A stretch of DNA of 64,000 nt. Source: Diphasiastrum complanatum (lineage: Eukaryota; Streptophyta; Lycopodiopsida; Lycopodiales; Lycopodiaceae). Location of the stretch: assembly GCA_029204225.1 (NCBI GenBank), contig CM055097.1, forward strand, positions 11,719,828-11,783,827, read 5' to 3'. The notes beneath the pieces were generated by a model. It saw only the letters and a program-made list of their open reading frames with translations, searched no databases and was not told the DNA's origin. A program made the position numbers and the translations under genes. Shown here one piece after another: positions 11,486-22,336 of the stretch (position 1 is the stretch's first letter; the number at the start of each line of letters is the position of its first letter).

Positions 11486-12199
11486 ATGGAATTCTCATTG
11501 AAGATCAAAGATTTGAGGAGTGGTGGAGCTCTTGGAGGAAATACAATATATGAAATATTATTCAAGAAGCCTAAGGTTGATTACCTTAGTGTCTTTGGAG
11601 GAGTTTGCTTTGCACATATTTCCTTGGAGACAAGGAGGAAGGATGATCCAAGCTCATGGATCATGTTTGCATGCTTTATCCACCAAGGAGGCCTATAAGG
11701 CCTTTATAATCTCTATTTCAAAAGTGATTGAGAGTAAAGAAGTCTTATTTTATGAAGATCTACATTCAATCTTGGAAGGGGCCGAGATCAAGGCATCTCA
11801 AGATGCATCTCAAACTATATCTATTGAAGATTATAAAGATGTGAAGGGGTCAAGGTTTGAGGAGGAGCCTCCTCAACATATGATTTCAAGGGATCTTCAA
11901 GATGGATGGCCAAGTATTTATGGCTCATCTTTTATGGTAAAGAGAGGCAAGTTTCAGGTGGTATTCACTTCAACATATTCTCTCATGCTTCTCTTTCATT
12001 ACTTGATGTACCATCTTGCTTTTATGAGGTTTCTACATCTCATAGTTGGAGTGAGGCAATGCTTGTCTTGTATCATGCCTCTAGTATGGACATATTACTT
12101 GTCATTCATGGCTTAGATATGTTTCCAAATTACTTAGAAAGCGAGTGGTTGAGTCATCAAGTGTATGCTCTTGGATCTAGTAAGAGCAAGAATGAGCTT
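11486..12199 (+). pseudogene. Copia integrase C-terminal / connection-region remnant
   Basis: The plus-strand frame contains YEILFKKPKVDYLSVFGGVC followed by FAHI and KDDP. This corresponds to the copia integrase tail consensus 'TPYE.L.G.KP.V..LRVFG..CF.HI'. The frame shifts around 11,700. After that, only short segments remain. It agrees in strand with the LTR and primer-binding site at 7.0-7.9 kb and could be the same element, or another of the same orientation. Confidence 0.6.
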
Positions 12200-12545
12200 G
12201 TTGCTCATAGTTTGAAAAATCATGTTTTTACATGGTTTTAGACGATTTGTAAACTTTTCTTGAGATTAAGTGAATCGTCTTTGAAGGACACTTACATCCT
12301 TGAGCAAGTGTTTATCCTCAAGAAGATCAAGATTAGATCCATCATAAATAAAGTTCATAGTATGTGGACTAGTCAAGCTAGTATGCTTAATCTTGATAAT
12401 CAACACCTTTGCTCATCTTACAATCATGATCTCTATGATCTTTGTGATCTTTATGAGGCATGAAAGCCTTTAATTTTCATCATGGTGCAGCCATCTTCAT
12501 GCAAGTGGTACTTTCAAATCAAAGATCATCATCAAGCATGGAGGA
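12200..12545 (+). repeat. Segment homologous to 9,995-10,470 (copy 2)
   Basis: This partner of the repeat described at 10 kb has similar order and orientation, with many substitutions and small indels. The two copies lie on either side of integrase fragments, so they may mark two separate insertions of one family. Confidence 0.5.
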
Positions 12546-12995
12546 AGAGTTAAAATAGCAATGATCGACTTATACAGTGCTTTCTTATTTCGACGGCACC
12601 ACGTTATCGGGTCATCTTTCTTTTACGAGCCCCTTGAGTGCTTTTTAAGCAACTTATCTTTGTACTTACTTATCAGTTGAATATACAGTTTGATGAGAGT
12701 AATTTTGTTGTCTTGTCTTGTTGCACTTGATGTTGTGCTGTGGTGATTGATCCGGTCGCGTGTTTAAACTATGTTTTCTTAACTGGAAGCACTTGGATAT
12801 AGTGGCAAATTGGTGGAATACTCTTCAAAGATGTTGGCAAATGATTTCTACCAAAGAAATCTTATCATGGATATGGTGAGGGTGCTGCTATGATGGATCC
12901 TTTTGCTGTTTTTTTACTTCACATGCATACCAAAGGATCCACTAAAAAAGTTTCACAAACTCCTTGATCTTACCAAGATAGTTTTTGAAGAGGAG

Positions 12996-13775
12996 TGTGA
13001 AAAATTGTCAAAAATCTATCTTGATTACTTTATGATTTTATGTTTGTGAGTACACATGAGTGGAGCATGTTCTCACATGTGTAAAATAGTTACAAATAGT
13101 TTATAATGTTGACTTTAGGGGTATCATAAAGATTGTTGGTCAAGCATCTTGGTGTCACTAGGTGATAGGGCCAATTTTGGCTTTAGAGGTCAAATGGTCA
13201 AGTACACATGTTTTGTCATGATTAGGCCAAAATTCAATTGTGATGTAACTCGAGCTAGTTAGGTTGCTTACACATGACCAGTGTAGATGTGATGAGTGAT
13301 GCACCCTATGTGGTGGCAAAAGTCAAAGGGTCCAATCATAAGAGAGAGATGTGTTGGAAGGGTCTAATCAAAAGTGAGGGATGTTGCATCACACATCCAA
13401 TAGAATTAGAGAGGCTATGTTTAAGGGGTCCAATAAGAATCAAGCATGGATCTCCACGAGTTTCTATATGTACTTACATTCCCTTCATTAATTAATGTGA
13501 GTATTTGAGTCAATTTGGAGATTCATTAATTTTGAGCGTATTTCTCTCTCTACCCTTCACCAGAAGTGGTGGTTTCTCTCTCTACTTGAGGAGAGGAGCT
13601 TGTTGGGACTTAGTTTTTAGTAGTATATGTTTCCACACATGTGAAACTACTTTGGTTATGAATGTATGCATGTAACTTTGCCTTTTTGCCTTAGATTTCA
13701 TCAATTGATCTTGGATTTCAATCAATAGAAGATCTATAGTGCAAAAGCTCTGCTTAGGAGATCAATTGCAAAGAG
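12996..13775 (+). repeat. Ty1/copia LTR, family C (3' LTR or solo)
   Basis: A purine tract, GAAGAGGAG, directly precedes TGTGAAAAATTGTC at 12,996. The intact element at 42.7-48.6 kb has the same arrangement and the same first 14 bases at its 3' LTR, so this is a related subfamily. The LTR contains CACATGTGT at 13,074-13,082 and TTCCACACATGTGAA at 13,631-13,645, plus CT runs at 13,540-13,585. The right boundary is uncertain, because no clear CA end and no primer-binding site were seen. Confidence 0.6.
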
Positions 13776-14468
13776 TTGGATAAACTACTAGCCTTGGGGG
13801 AGCAATCGACTTGGAGAACAATAGTTTTTGAGAAAATTCCTGATTCTATAAGGAGTTATGTTGCCAGCCCTCGTCAACTACAAGTGGATCCGTATTATGT
13901 GCCGATGCCACGTCATAATAAATGGAAAGATTTGGGTGTGCCAATGGACAAAATCAATATCGATACCCCAAATTGGCCCATAATCCACCAGCATTACAAT
14001 TGGACAATTTCAATTGATTTCCACCATGTCTTATAGGCTTATCAACATGTTCTCACCAGATCGACAGTTAGCGTTGTTCACAAAAGACTTGACAATGTTG
14101 GCGTCGGTAGCTACATGATGTGATGATTGCCTTCCTACTTTGGCTTTCGATCCTAATAAACTGATGGCATCCGACAACGTCCAAGATCAGCCGCCAATAG
14201 CAAGGTTGTACTATCGGGCCACAATGACGGGTGGCTCATGGGAATCAAGATATACATCATGGACTACGTCAAAGTGGATGGCCATAGCAAATAAGTGCTT
14301 CGTACTGCACAATATTGATTTCAATACTGCTCGCTTGGAGTTCATGGAGAAGGTGCAGTACCACCTAATCAAAGTATGATGTGAGGCCAATCAATGCTTA
14401 AAGTGAATAAATCTCATGAGGTGTCATAGGACCGCCACCAGTTTTGGTGGGGGATACTGTTGGAGGGT
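13776..14468 (+). other. Two short open frames of unknown origin ending at a purine tract
   Basis: Open frames at 13,776-14,036 (86 codons) and 14,140-14,379 (79 codons) have protein-like composition, with Trp, Tyr and His-rich stretches such as KWKDLGVPMDK and YHLIKV. They match nothing I recognise. They end shortly before GGTGGGGGATAC, a tract that looks like a retroelement polypurine tract. They may be the degraded 3' coding end of an LTR element. Confidence 0.35.
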
Positions 14469-15770
14469 TTGCGGATTCCAAGACAACCCTAAACCTAGTT
14501 AATAATTGAGAGGGATTTGGCGTGTGTAAGTCCAACTCGATGATCATATGCCATACTTGATTAGTTACAAGTCAATAAAAGCACTTTAGGCCTTTTTGCG
14601 GGACTTTTAATGTCACAGGCCTAAATTGTGAAGAATGGTAAAAAATATCTTCCTATCTTGACTTTGGGGGCTATGCTCACCTTATTTCTTTTGTATATTT
14701 TATTGTACATAGAGGTATGTGAATTGAGCACATAACCTTCTAGGAATAGGTCACGTTTGAGCTAGGTAGATTCATTTATGATGTCATGCAAAAGTTTAGA
14801 TAACATGCATAGTCATTCAGAGTGCATGCATGCAACATGCAATCAGTGCATGCAACATGCAAAGTAGTTTACATGATTCATGTCTAGGTAATTTTGAGAG
14901 TTGACATGTAGTACATGCAATATCCATGCATGCAGTTTTACATGTGGACCCATGATAGTTGAGTTAACTAAATAAAGTGGAATTTCCATGCAACTCCACT
15001 GTAGGAATTCAAGTCTCTTTGATGTAGGGAAATTTTGGGTTGTTTTGCCATATTGTGAATATTGAGATTTTGGTGATTTTGGCTCATTCTCTCTCTACTC
15101 GAGTTTTTGGTCTTGATTTTCTCTCTCTACTTGAGAGCAGGCTGTTTCCATAGTGAGTACTTAAAATATTTTTTGATTAGTGAATAATATAGGGGTTCCC
15201 ACCAAATTTCAATTTCAAATTGGTTCCCTCCAATTATTGAATGGGTTCCCACTCTTTTTTTAACTTGAATAGTTAGGGAGGTAGGAAGTAGCCAATAGGA
15301 ATTGGGGCGCCCATCTCCTCAATTTCCTATATAAGTAGCAATTTCGAATTATTGTACATGTTTTCATCTTCATTTCAATACAAGCAGATTGGCTTTCTTA
15401 TGGAATGAATTTGTGAATGTCCTTGCTCTTTATCTCTTTTCCTCCATCTCTCATATTTTCTTTGTGTTTGGTAATTGTTGGATCTGAAGCTTATTGGAAT
15501 TGCTATTTCTTATGATTTTTGTGAGAGAGAAAGGGAGAGAGAGAGAAGAGTAAGCTATCATCATTGTGGATTTAGGGTTAATGGTTGTAGTGTTATTGAT
15601 AGTGTTAATGGATGTAGAGTGTTACTGGATCTTAGTGTTGATTGTGGATCATCTATGCATGCTATATTTGATTTATGTTATTGCTCTCATGGGATCGAAC
15701 CTCCGCGTGTGATGACTAACTTCACCTCCTTAATGCTTGTGTGCTTGGATCTTGGGTTGAGGATATGATA
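14469..15770 (+). repeat. Probable long LTR following a purine tract
   Basis: TGTTGGAGGGTTTGCGG begins directly after GGTGGGGGATAC. A good TATA-like signal, CCTATATAAGTAGC, is at about 15,327-15,340, roughly 860 bp inside. A GCATGCATGCAACATGCA cluster lies at 14,800-14,940, and a GA-rich patch (AGAGAGAAAGGGAGAGAGAG) at 15,522-15,545. The CT-run motif near 15,094-15,130 resembles one in the LTR at 13.5 kb. No second copy or primer-binding site was found, so the 3' boundary is a guess. Confidence 0.4.
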
Positions 15771-15849
15771 GAAAATAAAGCCACTACATCCGCACAAAAG
15801 AATAACTAAAAATACCTTCCTTCTCTTTTTACTGTGTAAGTTTCCTAAC

Positions 15850-17590
15850 TGCTTCCGCTGCAACGTCCGTTTCTATAAAAAGAATTGACCACGTCATAGA
15901 AATCACTTATGACTTCCTCGTCAAGATCCCTAAAGATTGATTCCAATATTTAGGGTTCAACAAAAAATCCGTATTGTGGAGAGGTGTATGTGCCATCGCC
16001 CATCGCACGTGAAGGTACTTGCTCAATGTTTCCCGCTTTGTCTTGTTGAAAGCTGGTCTCCACTGCTTGATCACAGACTGTGGTAACTCACGTGGATCAT
16101 TTAGACTCTCTTGTATATTTCACCAAGCCATCCACACTTTTTTGATGTTTGCTAGAATTGAGTCCAATTGACGCACACCATACATTATCGGCATCATGAC
16201 ATGGTAAGCGTCACATACTCCGTCCCAAAAACGAGAGCCTACAAGCTTTGTACGCAAGATTTTGACTTTCACTTTCACTCTCAGTACACTTTACCCTCCT
16301 TCCAATCAGAGAATAATGTACAAACAAAAGTCTCCATGATTTCGTTTTTATTTCGGAGTAGTGATTCAGCTGTGTAAAAGTGTGTGCAAAATCTCGTTTC
16401 GGTGGGTAGTTTCAGCATGCATACCATGCGTTGTTGAAAAATGTCAAGAACTCTTTGACGTTTCATTACAAACTTGACAATTTTTCGACAATCGTCTATA
16501 ATGGTTTTGAACCATTGCGTATCCTCATTTTTGTACCAATCGTGCAACACAAGATTCAAGCTATGTGTGTTGCATCCCGAGCTATATATTGTGGATAATG
16601 AGTCTCCAATATTCTACCAGCAGCTCGACAATTCTTAGCATCGTCCATGACCACCTAGACAACATTAGGTGACCCAATCTCATCTATGATGTCACTCAAC
16701 AAGTTTGCTATGTAAGTGCCAATTTTGATTTCACCGGGACTATCCGCAGCTTTTATGAAACATCACCACGAGGACAAACCATCATGATGTTTACAATGGA
16801 CGTCGTTCTACATTTGACCATCCATCACTTACAATGGTACATTCTGATGATCCAATATGGTTAGAAATCAATGTCCCAACTCCTTTGCATAACATTTTTC
16901 GAGAAGTTGATTTTTCATTTGATGATATGAGGGAGGGCAAAATCCAGGTCCATATTCTACGATTTTGTGCCACACACTTTTTCATTCATCATGATTAACC
17001 ATGTACAATGACGAACCAGTAAAAAATACATCTTCAGCTAAAGCGAGTTGTGCATCCTCTAGAAGAGGTGCACAAAACCTTTCTTGTAAAGTTTGCTGAT
17101 TTGGTTTTGCTGTTGGGAATCAAACTTGGAGATGGATGCTGAGATGATGCACCCAATCACTTCGATTACTTCCCTTGTCTAATGAGAAGGTGTTTAGGGT
17201 TGGATCTTCATCAGGATCTGCCAAGTCAACCATGTTGTGACTATGACTAGTAGTAATTGATGACCGACCTCTTTTTTTTGCTATTTTTTCATTAATTATA
17301 GCTCTCAATCTCTTGGAAGCTTCTTGGGCCAAACGACTAGTACATCTCGCGATTGATGATTTGCTACTCCCACCCAAAAGATGCTCTTTAATTCTAGGAG
17401 TGCCATCGGACTTTTGCAAGTGACAAAACTTACACTCCCAATCCATATATTTTCCAAGATTTTTGGCAAATTGCCACTTGGGACCAGGTGACTTCCCAGA
17501 AAGTTTCTTCTTGGGTTGCACCGATGTTCCCCTAGATGTCGATGGCACATTGATATCAGTAGCAATCTGCGATGTATCAAGCTAGGACAT
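15850..17590 (-). pseudogene. hAT-superfamily transposase, decayed
   Basis: Three separated minus-strand frames line up in order. The first (17,548-17,120) has a BED-type zinc finger: WECKFCHLQKSDGTPRIKEHL with Cys39, Cys42, His56 and Cys69. The second (16,985-16,791) has the DUF659-type segment CTIVSDGWSNVERRPL, which carries the Asp of the catalytic core. The third (16,559-16,281) has MNLVLHDWYKN...VMKRQRVLDIFQQRM...LPTETRFCTHFYTAESLL, the region after the core. Further on, DFLLNPKYWN and LDEEVISDFYDVV are readable near 15,960-15,880. The C-terminal dimerisation motif was not found. Stops and frameshifts separate all blocks, so this is a dead copy. Terminal inverted repeats and an 8-bp target duplication were not identified. 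Confidence 0.8.
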
Positions 17591-17662
17591 TGTATCACTT
17601 ATGATGAAGGAATTAAAAAAGTAGATGAATAATATGGATATTAAAGATCTCGAGATATTTAT

Positions 17663-18026
17663 GGACCCTAAATCAAGATTGGTTGGAACAAAAAAATGAG
17701 ACACTATTGATGTGACATTGAGAGCCAATTAATCCCAAAACATAGAGATAATGACCCAACAATGCACATCGTTTCTAAATATCATCAAGAAAAGCGACTA
17801 CCCAAGTCATGAAGTTGACAAGAATAGACTTTCCAAGATAAATGATTTTGGACCCTATATCAGGATTGGTTGGAACAAAAAAATGAGACTTTATAAATGT
17901 GAAATTGAGAGCCAATTAATCCCAAAACATAGAGATAATGACCCAACAATGCACATTGTTTCTAAATATCATCAAGAAAAGCGACTACCCAAGTCATGAA
18001 GTTGATGAGAATAGACTTTCCAAGAT
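17663..18026. repeat. Two tandem copies of a 187-bp unit
   Basis: The unit begins GGACCCTAAATCAAGATTGG at 17,663 and recurs as GGACCCTATATCAGGATTGG at 17,850. The copies share long stretches, such as the one around CCCAAAACATAGAGATAATG, and end in TAGACTTTCCAAGAT. They differ at only a few positions, so the duplication is fairly recent compared with the transposon remains around it. No gene is seen inside. Confidence 0.85.
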
Positions 18027-20039
18027 GTCACAATGTCAAAAATTTTAGTTTTTCACTACAAATATCTTGATGTAATCCTATTGGATTTCGACCCTCACAC
18101 AGAACATTAGCTCTATAGTAATTGTCATAATCTACAACTTGTTGGGTGTTGGGTTTTTTCTTCTCTCTCTAAATCCAATAAGTTAATCTAGTTCCATTCA
18201 TGCAGTCAAAGTGCAAGCATATGAAATGAAGCCTTGAAACTTCTTCAAAGAATGAAGTCACTGCCCATAGGAAAGATGCATGGAACCCATAAGGCTTCCT
18301 CTTATGAGGCCACTACCCATAAAGATTTTGCAAGGAACTTGTAACGTAAAGAGCCCGCAAGGAACTCGTAATGTAAAGAGACCATTCATAAGTGACCCGT
18401 ACGGAAACCTGCTATGAGGGCACTACAATCATTGCCCATAAGGAAACATACTTTGAGGCATTACGAACATATTACGACCTACGAGCAACCATCGAAAGAT
18501 GACATCTCTAATGAAGATCCTATGGACAATTTGGCAGACGTTGACATATAACTGCAAAAGGCTTATGAGTGGCATTAGGAACTAAATCATTCTTTTAATC
18601 ATTTATTATAATAAGATTTTTGTCTATAAAAGAGAGATGATGCAACAAATAGATGCAAGCACACTTTGATGCAACAAATTATTTGCTTAGTTCAGACAGA
18701 GACTAAGCGTAAAGGCTACCGTATGATCTTCGTGTCATCGTAGCTATTAGCACATTAGAGTTAGCATCTGGGCATGTGGTTATCACCGCTATTGTTTTGT
18801 ACTCATCATCATTTCATGTTAATTCGTACATTGCTACTTTCTGAATGTAATCTTATTGTTTTATGGTGTTCAGAATCATGTCAGCCATGAATGAATATAT
18901 GCTTTCTGATTTTTTCTTTTATGTTATGCTGCTCTCATATTGATTTGTCTGAACGTTTGTTGTTTTTCCACTTCCGCAGATAAATTAATTTGTGTTTGGC
19001 TACATAATCAATTTAATAGATCCTTCTGATTTCAAAGTCAGGATCAAGTAGAAGTCAAATTAGATTGTAAGTTCGAATCTAATAAGTGTGAAAATTTAAG
19101 ATCCAACCTAAACATAGATCTAGCCACAATAGAAGATGCACAAAAACAAATGTCAAATTTGTAGACAATTCTACACACAAAATTTATAGTTTGATTAAGA
19201 TCTACATAACTTAACTTGATAGAATCAAAAGCTATTCAAACATGAGGAGATCTGATTTAATTCTCTGTTAACAGACAACATCGTTGCGTATCAAATGAGT
19301 AATGTTGCAGATTACCTAAAATAGATTCTTGATAATATTTGGCACTTTTCAGTCTATTTTAGAAAAATGCACATTATTTCTTATCCAAAAAAAATGTAGA
19401 CCTAAAATTCTTGATTAATTTAAATTGTGTATAAAATTGTAAATAAAAATCTACTTAAGTTTAAAATTTTAACATTAAATCCTAAACACAATTTCAAATA
19501 ATGGAATATCAAACTAATACTATTTACACCGAACATAAAGTTGTAACATGAATTTGTCTTTTTTATTTATTTATCTAGTTTTATACTTGTCAATTTAGAA
19601 ATTATCTTTTAGTTTGATTGTATTTAACACAATAATTTGAGGACCAAGTGAAAGAATATGTTCATCACCTTTTTATAATGGACAATTATAAAGAATTTAA
19701 TATTTAATTCATCATAATTTATAGCATTATAAAATCTATATCAAAAATATTTTTCCAATTTAAATACATTTGTAATTAACTGAAAAATATTTTTTTAACT
19801 ATTAATTCGATTATTAAAATATAAACATATTAAAATTCTAATCATTATCATAATTATAATAAAATACAGAGTCGTACAAAAGTATAATTATTTTGCTAGT
19901 TATATAGTTTTGTTAGAATTGAGAGAACAAATAAATTCCATTATACAAAATATACACTCAAGATACAAACAATTGACATTTTAAACCTCTCAATTGATTT
20001 TTGTATTCCGAATAAAATCATCTCATAGTAATTACTGTA
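18027..20039. other. Intergenic; AT-rich from 19.0 kb
   Basis: No gene is seen. A TATA-like TCTATAAAAGAGAG at about 18,633 could belong to an old LTR or promoter. At 18,330-18,400 a short GGAACTYGTAAYGTAAAGAG unit occurs twice. From about 19,040 to 20,040 the DNA is extremely AT-rich with homopolymer runs and no open frame. Confidence 0.5.
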
Positions 20040-20052
20040 TTACGAATAAAGT

Positions 20053-21340
20053 TTACACATCCAGAATTTTCTCATCAGTATGAGTTGGTTGAGGCTGACC
20101 ATCCCCATCATGGTCACCGTCACCAACATTACCAACATCAGTATCTTCATCTTGGAGATCAATAAAACCTCCAGGCTCGTCTTTAAGAGGAGGTTGTGGC
20201 TCTGACGAGGCCACCTGGACTTTCTCGCTATCGTGGGCAAAAGATGCACCCACTTCATTGTTAGCGTTCGGCAGATCACCAATTGTAACAACCCTTTGAA
20301 CAATGAACGTCGATTGAATAGAATTCTTTTCCACAACTATACAGTCTCTTTCTTTTTTTAGTGCACACACTATAGTGGTGTTAGTTCCAAAACACAGATC
20401 TAATATCCAATCATTCTCATATGAAAATAAATCAATTAATTCATTTATTAGTCTTTGTGGCTTCTGATAGGGATTAACCACGTTAACCACGGCCCGCGGC
20501 CGAAAGACATCTATGAATCACAACTTTCTGGTAACAGCCGAGAACGACAATACATTCGAGACATTTTTCTTACGATAATGTTGTGCCACTTGACATTTGT
20601 CTAACATAGAGAAATAGCCAACGAACATCATTTCGAAAGCGCTTAGAAGATGTTCACCATGTGCATTGTGAACATTTGTTTTGTGCCTACTAAATAAAAA
20701 TACAGTAAAATTAAAACAATGAACCAAACCAGAATATACCCTGAAAAAATATCTACTAACAACAAAAGGATTAATCAAATCGAAATATTTCTTAACAAAT
20801 CATGGCCTCATATCCATGTGTCTCGTCCTTTAATGCCTTAGCAACAGCAACAGCTTGATTAGTGAAATGAAGAAAAACTCTTGTACGACAAGTCACCTTT
20901 CTGCGTATACGTGATGCCGACTCAATGCTTTCTCCTTCGGCAGCAGCAACAGATGCAGAAGCTTGCTTGCTTGTTGTCAAGTACTTTGCAAAAACGTGTA
21001 TCAAATTTGCATCGTTACCAATACGCTCAACTATCTCCATGCTTAACAAGACAGGGGTGCATTTCTTGACACAACAATTGCACTCAAAAAAGCAGAGCTC
21101 CCTCAATGAGCCTTTATTCTCAATCGTGAACAAGATCTTTGAATCATCATCCTCATCATAGTAGATATCACGAATTTGACCTAGCATTTTTGGTTCACCA
21201 AAAGCATCTGTACCTTTTGTTGTGTACATGACCAAACATAGTTTATTGTCTTTTACAATAACAGCCCACATATATGCCTCGTATGAATGAAAATTGATCT
21301 CTTCATGACTTTCTCTATCGTTGTCCTTTTAGGCTATGGA
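20053..21340 (-). pseudogene. N4/N6 DNA-methylase-like gene, decayed
   Basis: Three consecutive minus-strand frames form one gene. The first (about 21,340-20,792) reads EAYMWAVIVKDNKLCLVM and GQIRDIYYDEDDD and has two Cys-rich spots (FFECNCCVKKC). It resembles no domain I can name. The second (20,778-20,518) has GEHLLSAFEMMFVGYFS and NVLSFSAVTRK. The third (20,490-20,053) begins VNVVNPYQKPQRLINELIDLF, then SYENDWILDLCFGTNTTIVCA and RDCIVVEKNS. That last block fits the C-terminal motif of permuted (beta-type) N4/N6 methylases: 'KP..LL..LI...S..GD.VLDPF.GSGTT..A' with 'R..IGIE'. The glycine-rich loop is altered (DLCFGTNTT). It ends in a Asp/Gly-rich acidic tail. The N-terminal DPPY catalytic motif was not seen. 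At least two frame changes suggest a pseudogene, although introns are not excluded. Confidence 0.6.
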
Positions 21341-21369
21341 TTATCACTCAAAATATAACAAAACCAGAT

Positions 21370-22336
21370 TGGCAAAGTAAAGTCAAACTTACCACCCCTC
21401 GACTCCCCCATGTGAAATCAGGGATAAGGGTGTATTGCTGTCACCTTACCACATCTATCCACCATCCACCTTGTTGTCTGGTTATTCACCATGCATGGTA
21501 ACCCTATCATGATGTATGGAATAGGAGGCTAAACTATTCAAATCTCTCAACTGATATGGGTGATTTTGGTGTATGTTTGAATTCCATGGTAGAAATGGAA
21601 GATCTGTGCCTACCACATTGAATATCCTTCTCATATCATAGGGTTTATCCATGGTTGGAGGTATAGTATTCCTTATTTTCTTCCTAATTTCTAGTTCAGG
21701 CCCCTTGTTCTCGATATCTTCTTCAGAGACATAGCCTGGCATGCCTCTTTCCCAATGAAATATATCCATCAATACCTCTTGGGTTTCTTGAATACGGTTT
21801 TGGTACCCATCCTTGTTAGTATGCATCAATGTACTCTTGTTCGCCACATTCTTATGATCTTCAAATAGGTTCTATATATCATATGACTCCTCTTGATTAA
21901 TGTCATCAGAGATGGGTGGTTTAATAACTCTTCTTTCTAGAATTGCTGGAGTTGGATTTATGGTTCTGGATCTAGGGGGTGGTACTAGTGGGTTAGCACA
22001 TGTTGGCTCCTCTGCATTGCTATCGTCGTCCTCGTCAGGAGGTAGGATCTGTCTGATTGCTAAATATCGTTGGTAATGCCTCCTCAGACTTAGTGGCCTT
22101 CCCAAGACTCACATGTCGATTACACCCTTCCATCCCCTCTTTCCTAGGTGGGTCTGTTCGTAACTCTCTCCGGGTTACAGTCAGCACGCTTGCCCTAGTC
22201 CCCTCAGGGATGAGTGTTCCTATTGGGTGTGTCAGGGGACTATTGTCGTTGGTCTCAACTCGTCTATCCTGAGAGGTATTCTCATGATATTTGGACCGCA
22301 TGTTTATATTCTTACTAGTCTGGGCTTCCTGATTGG
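21370..22336 (-). pseudogene. Gag-downstream region of gypsy-like element, broken
   Basis: Short minus-strand frames at 22,301-22,035, 22,105-21,872 and 21,847-21,482 follow the gag gene with frame changes. They are Pro/Glu/Asp-rich and include PPDEDDDSNAEEPTC. No zinc knuckle, protease, RT or integrase motif was found. A purine-rich stretch, CATGGGGGAGTCGAGGGGTGG (minus strand, about 21,392-21,412), could be a polypurine tract ending the element. If so, the element had no pol. Confidence 0.45.

Noticed and set aside
15685-15705. GGTTCGATCCC on the minus strand, like a tRNA T-arm / B box
   Set aside because: No A box, no acceptor pairing and no anticodon arm at the right distance, so not called as a tRNA or SINE.
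18560-18720. TATA box and downstream sequence as a host promoter
   Set aside because: No gene follows. It could equally be an old LTR fragment. Mentioned only as intergenic content.
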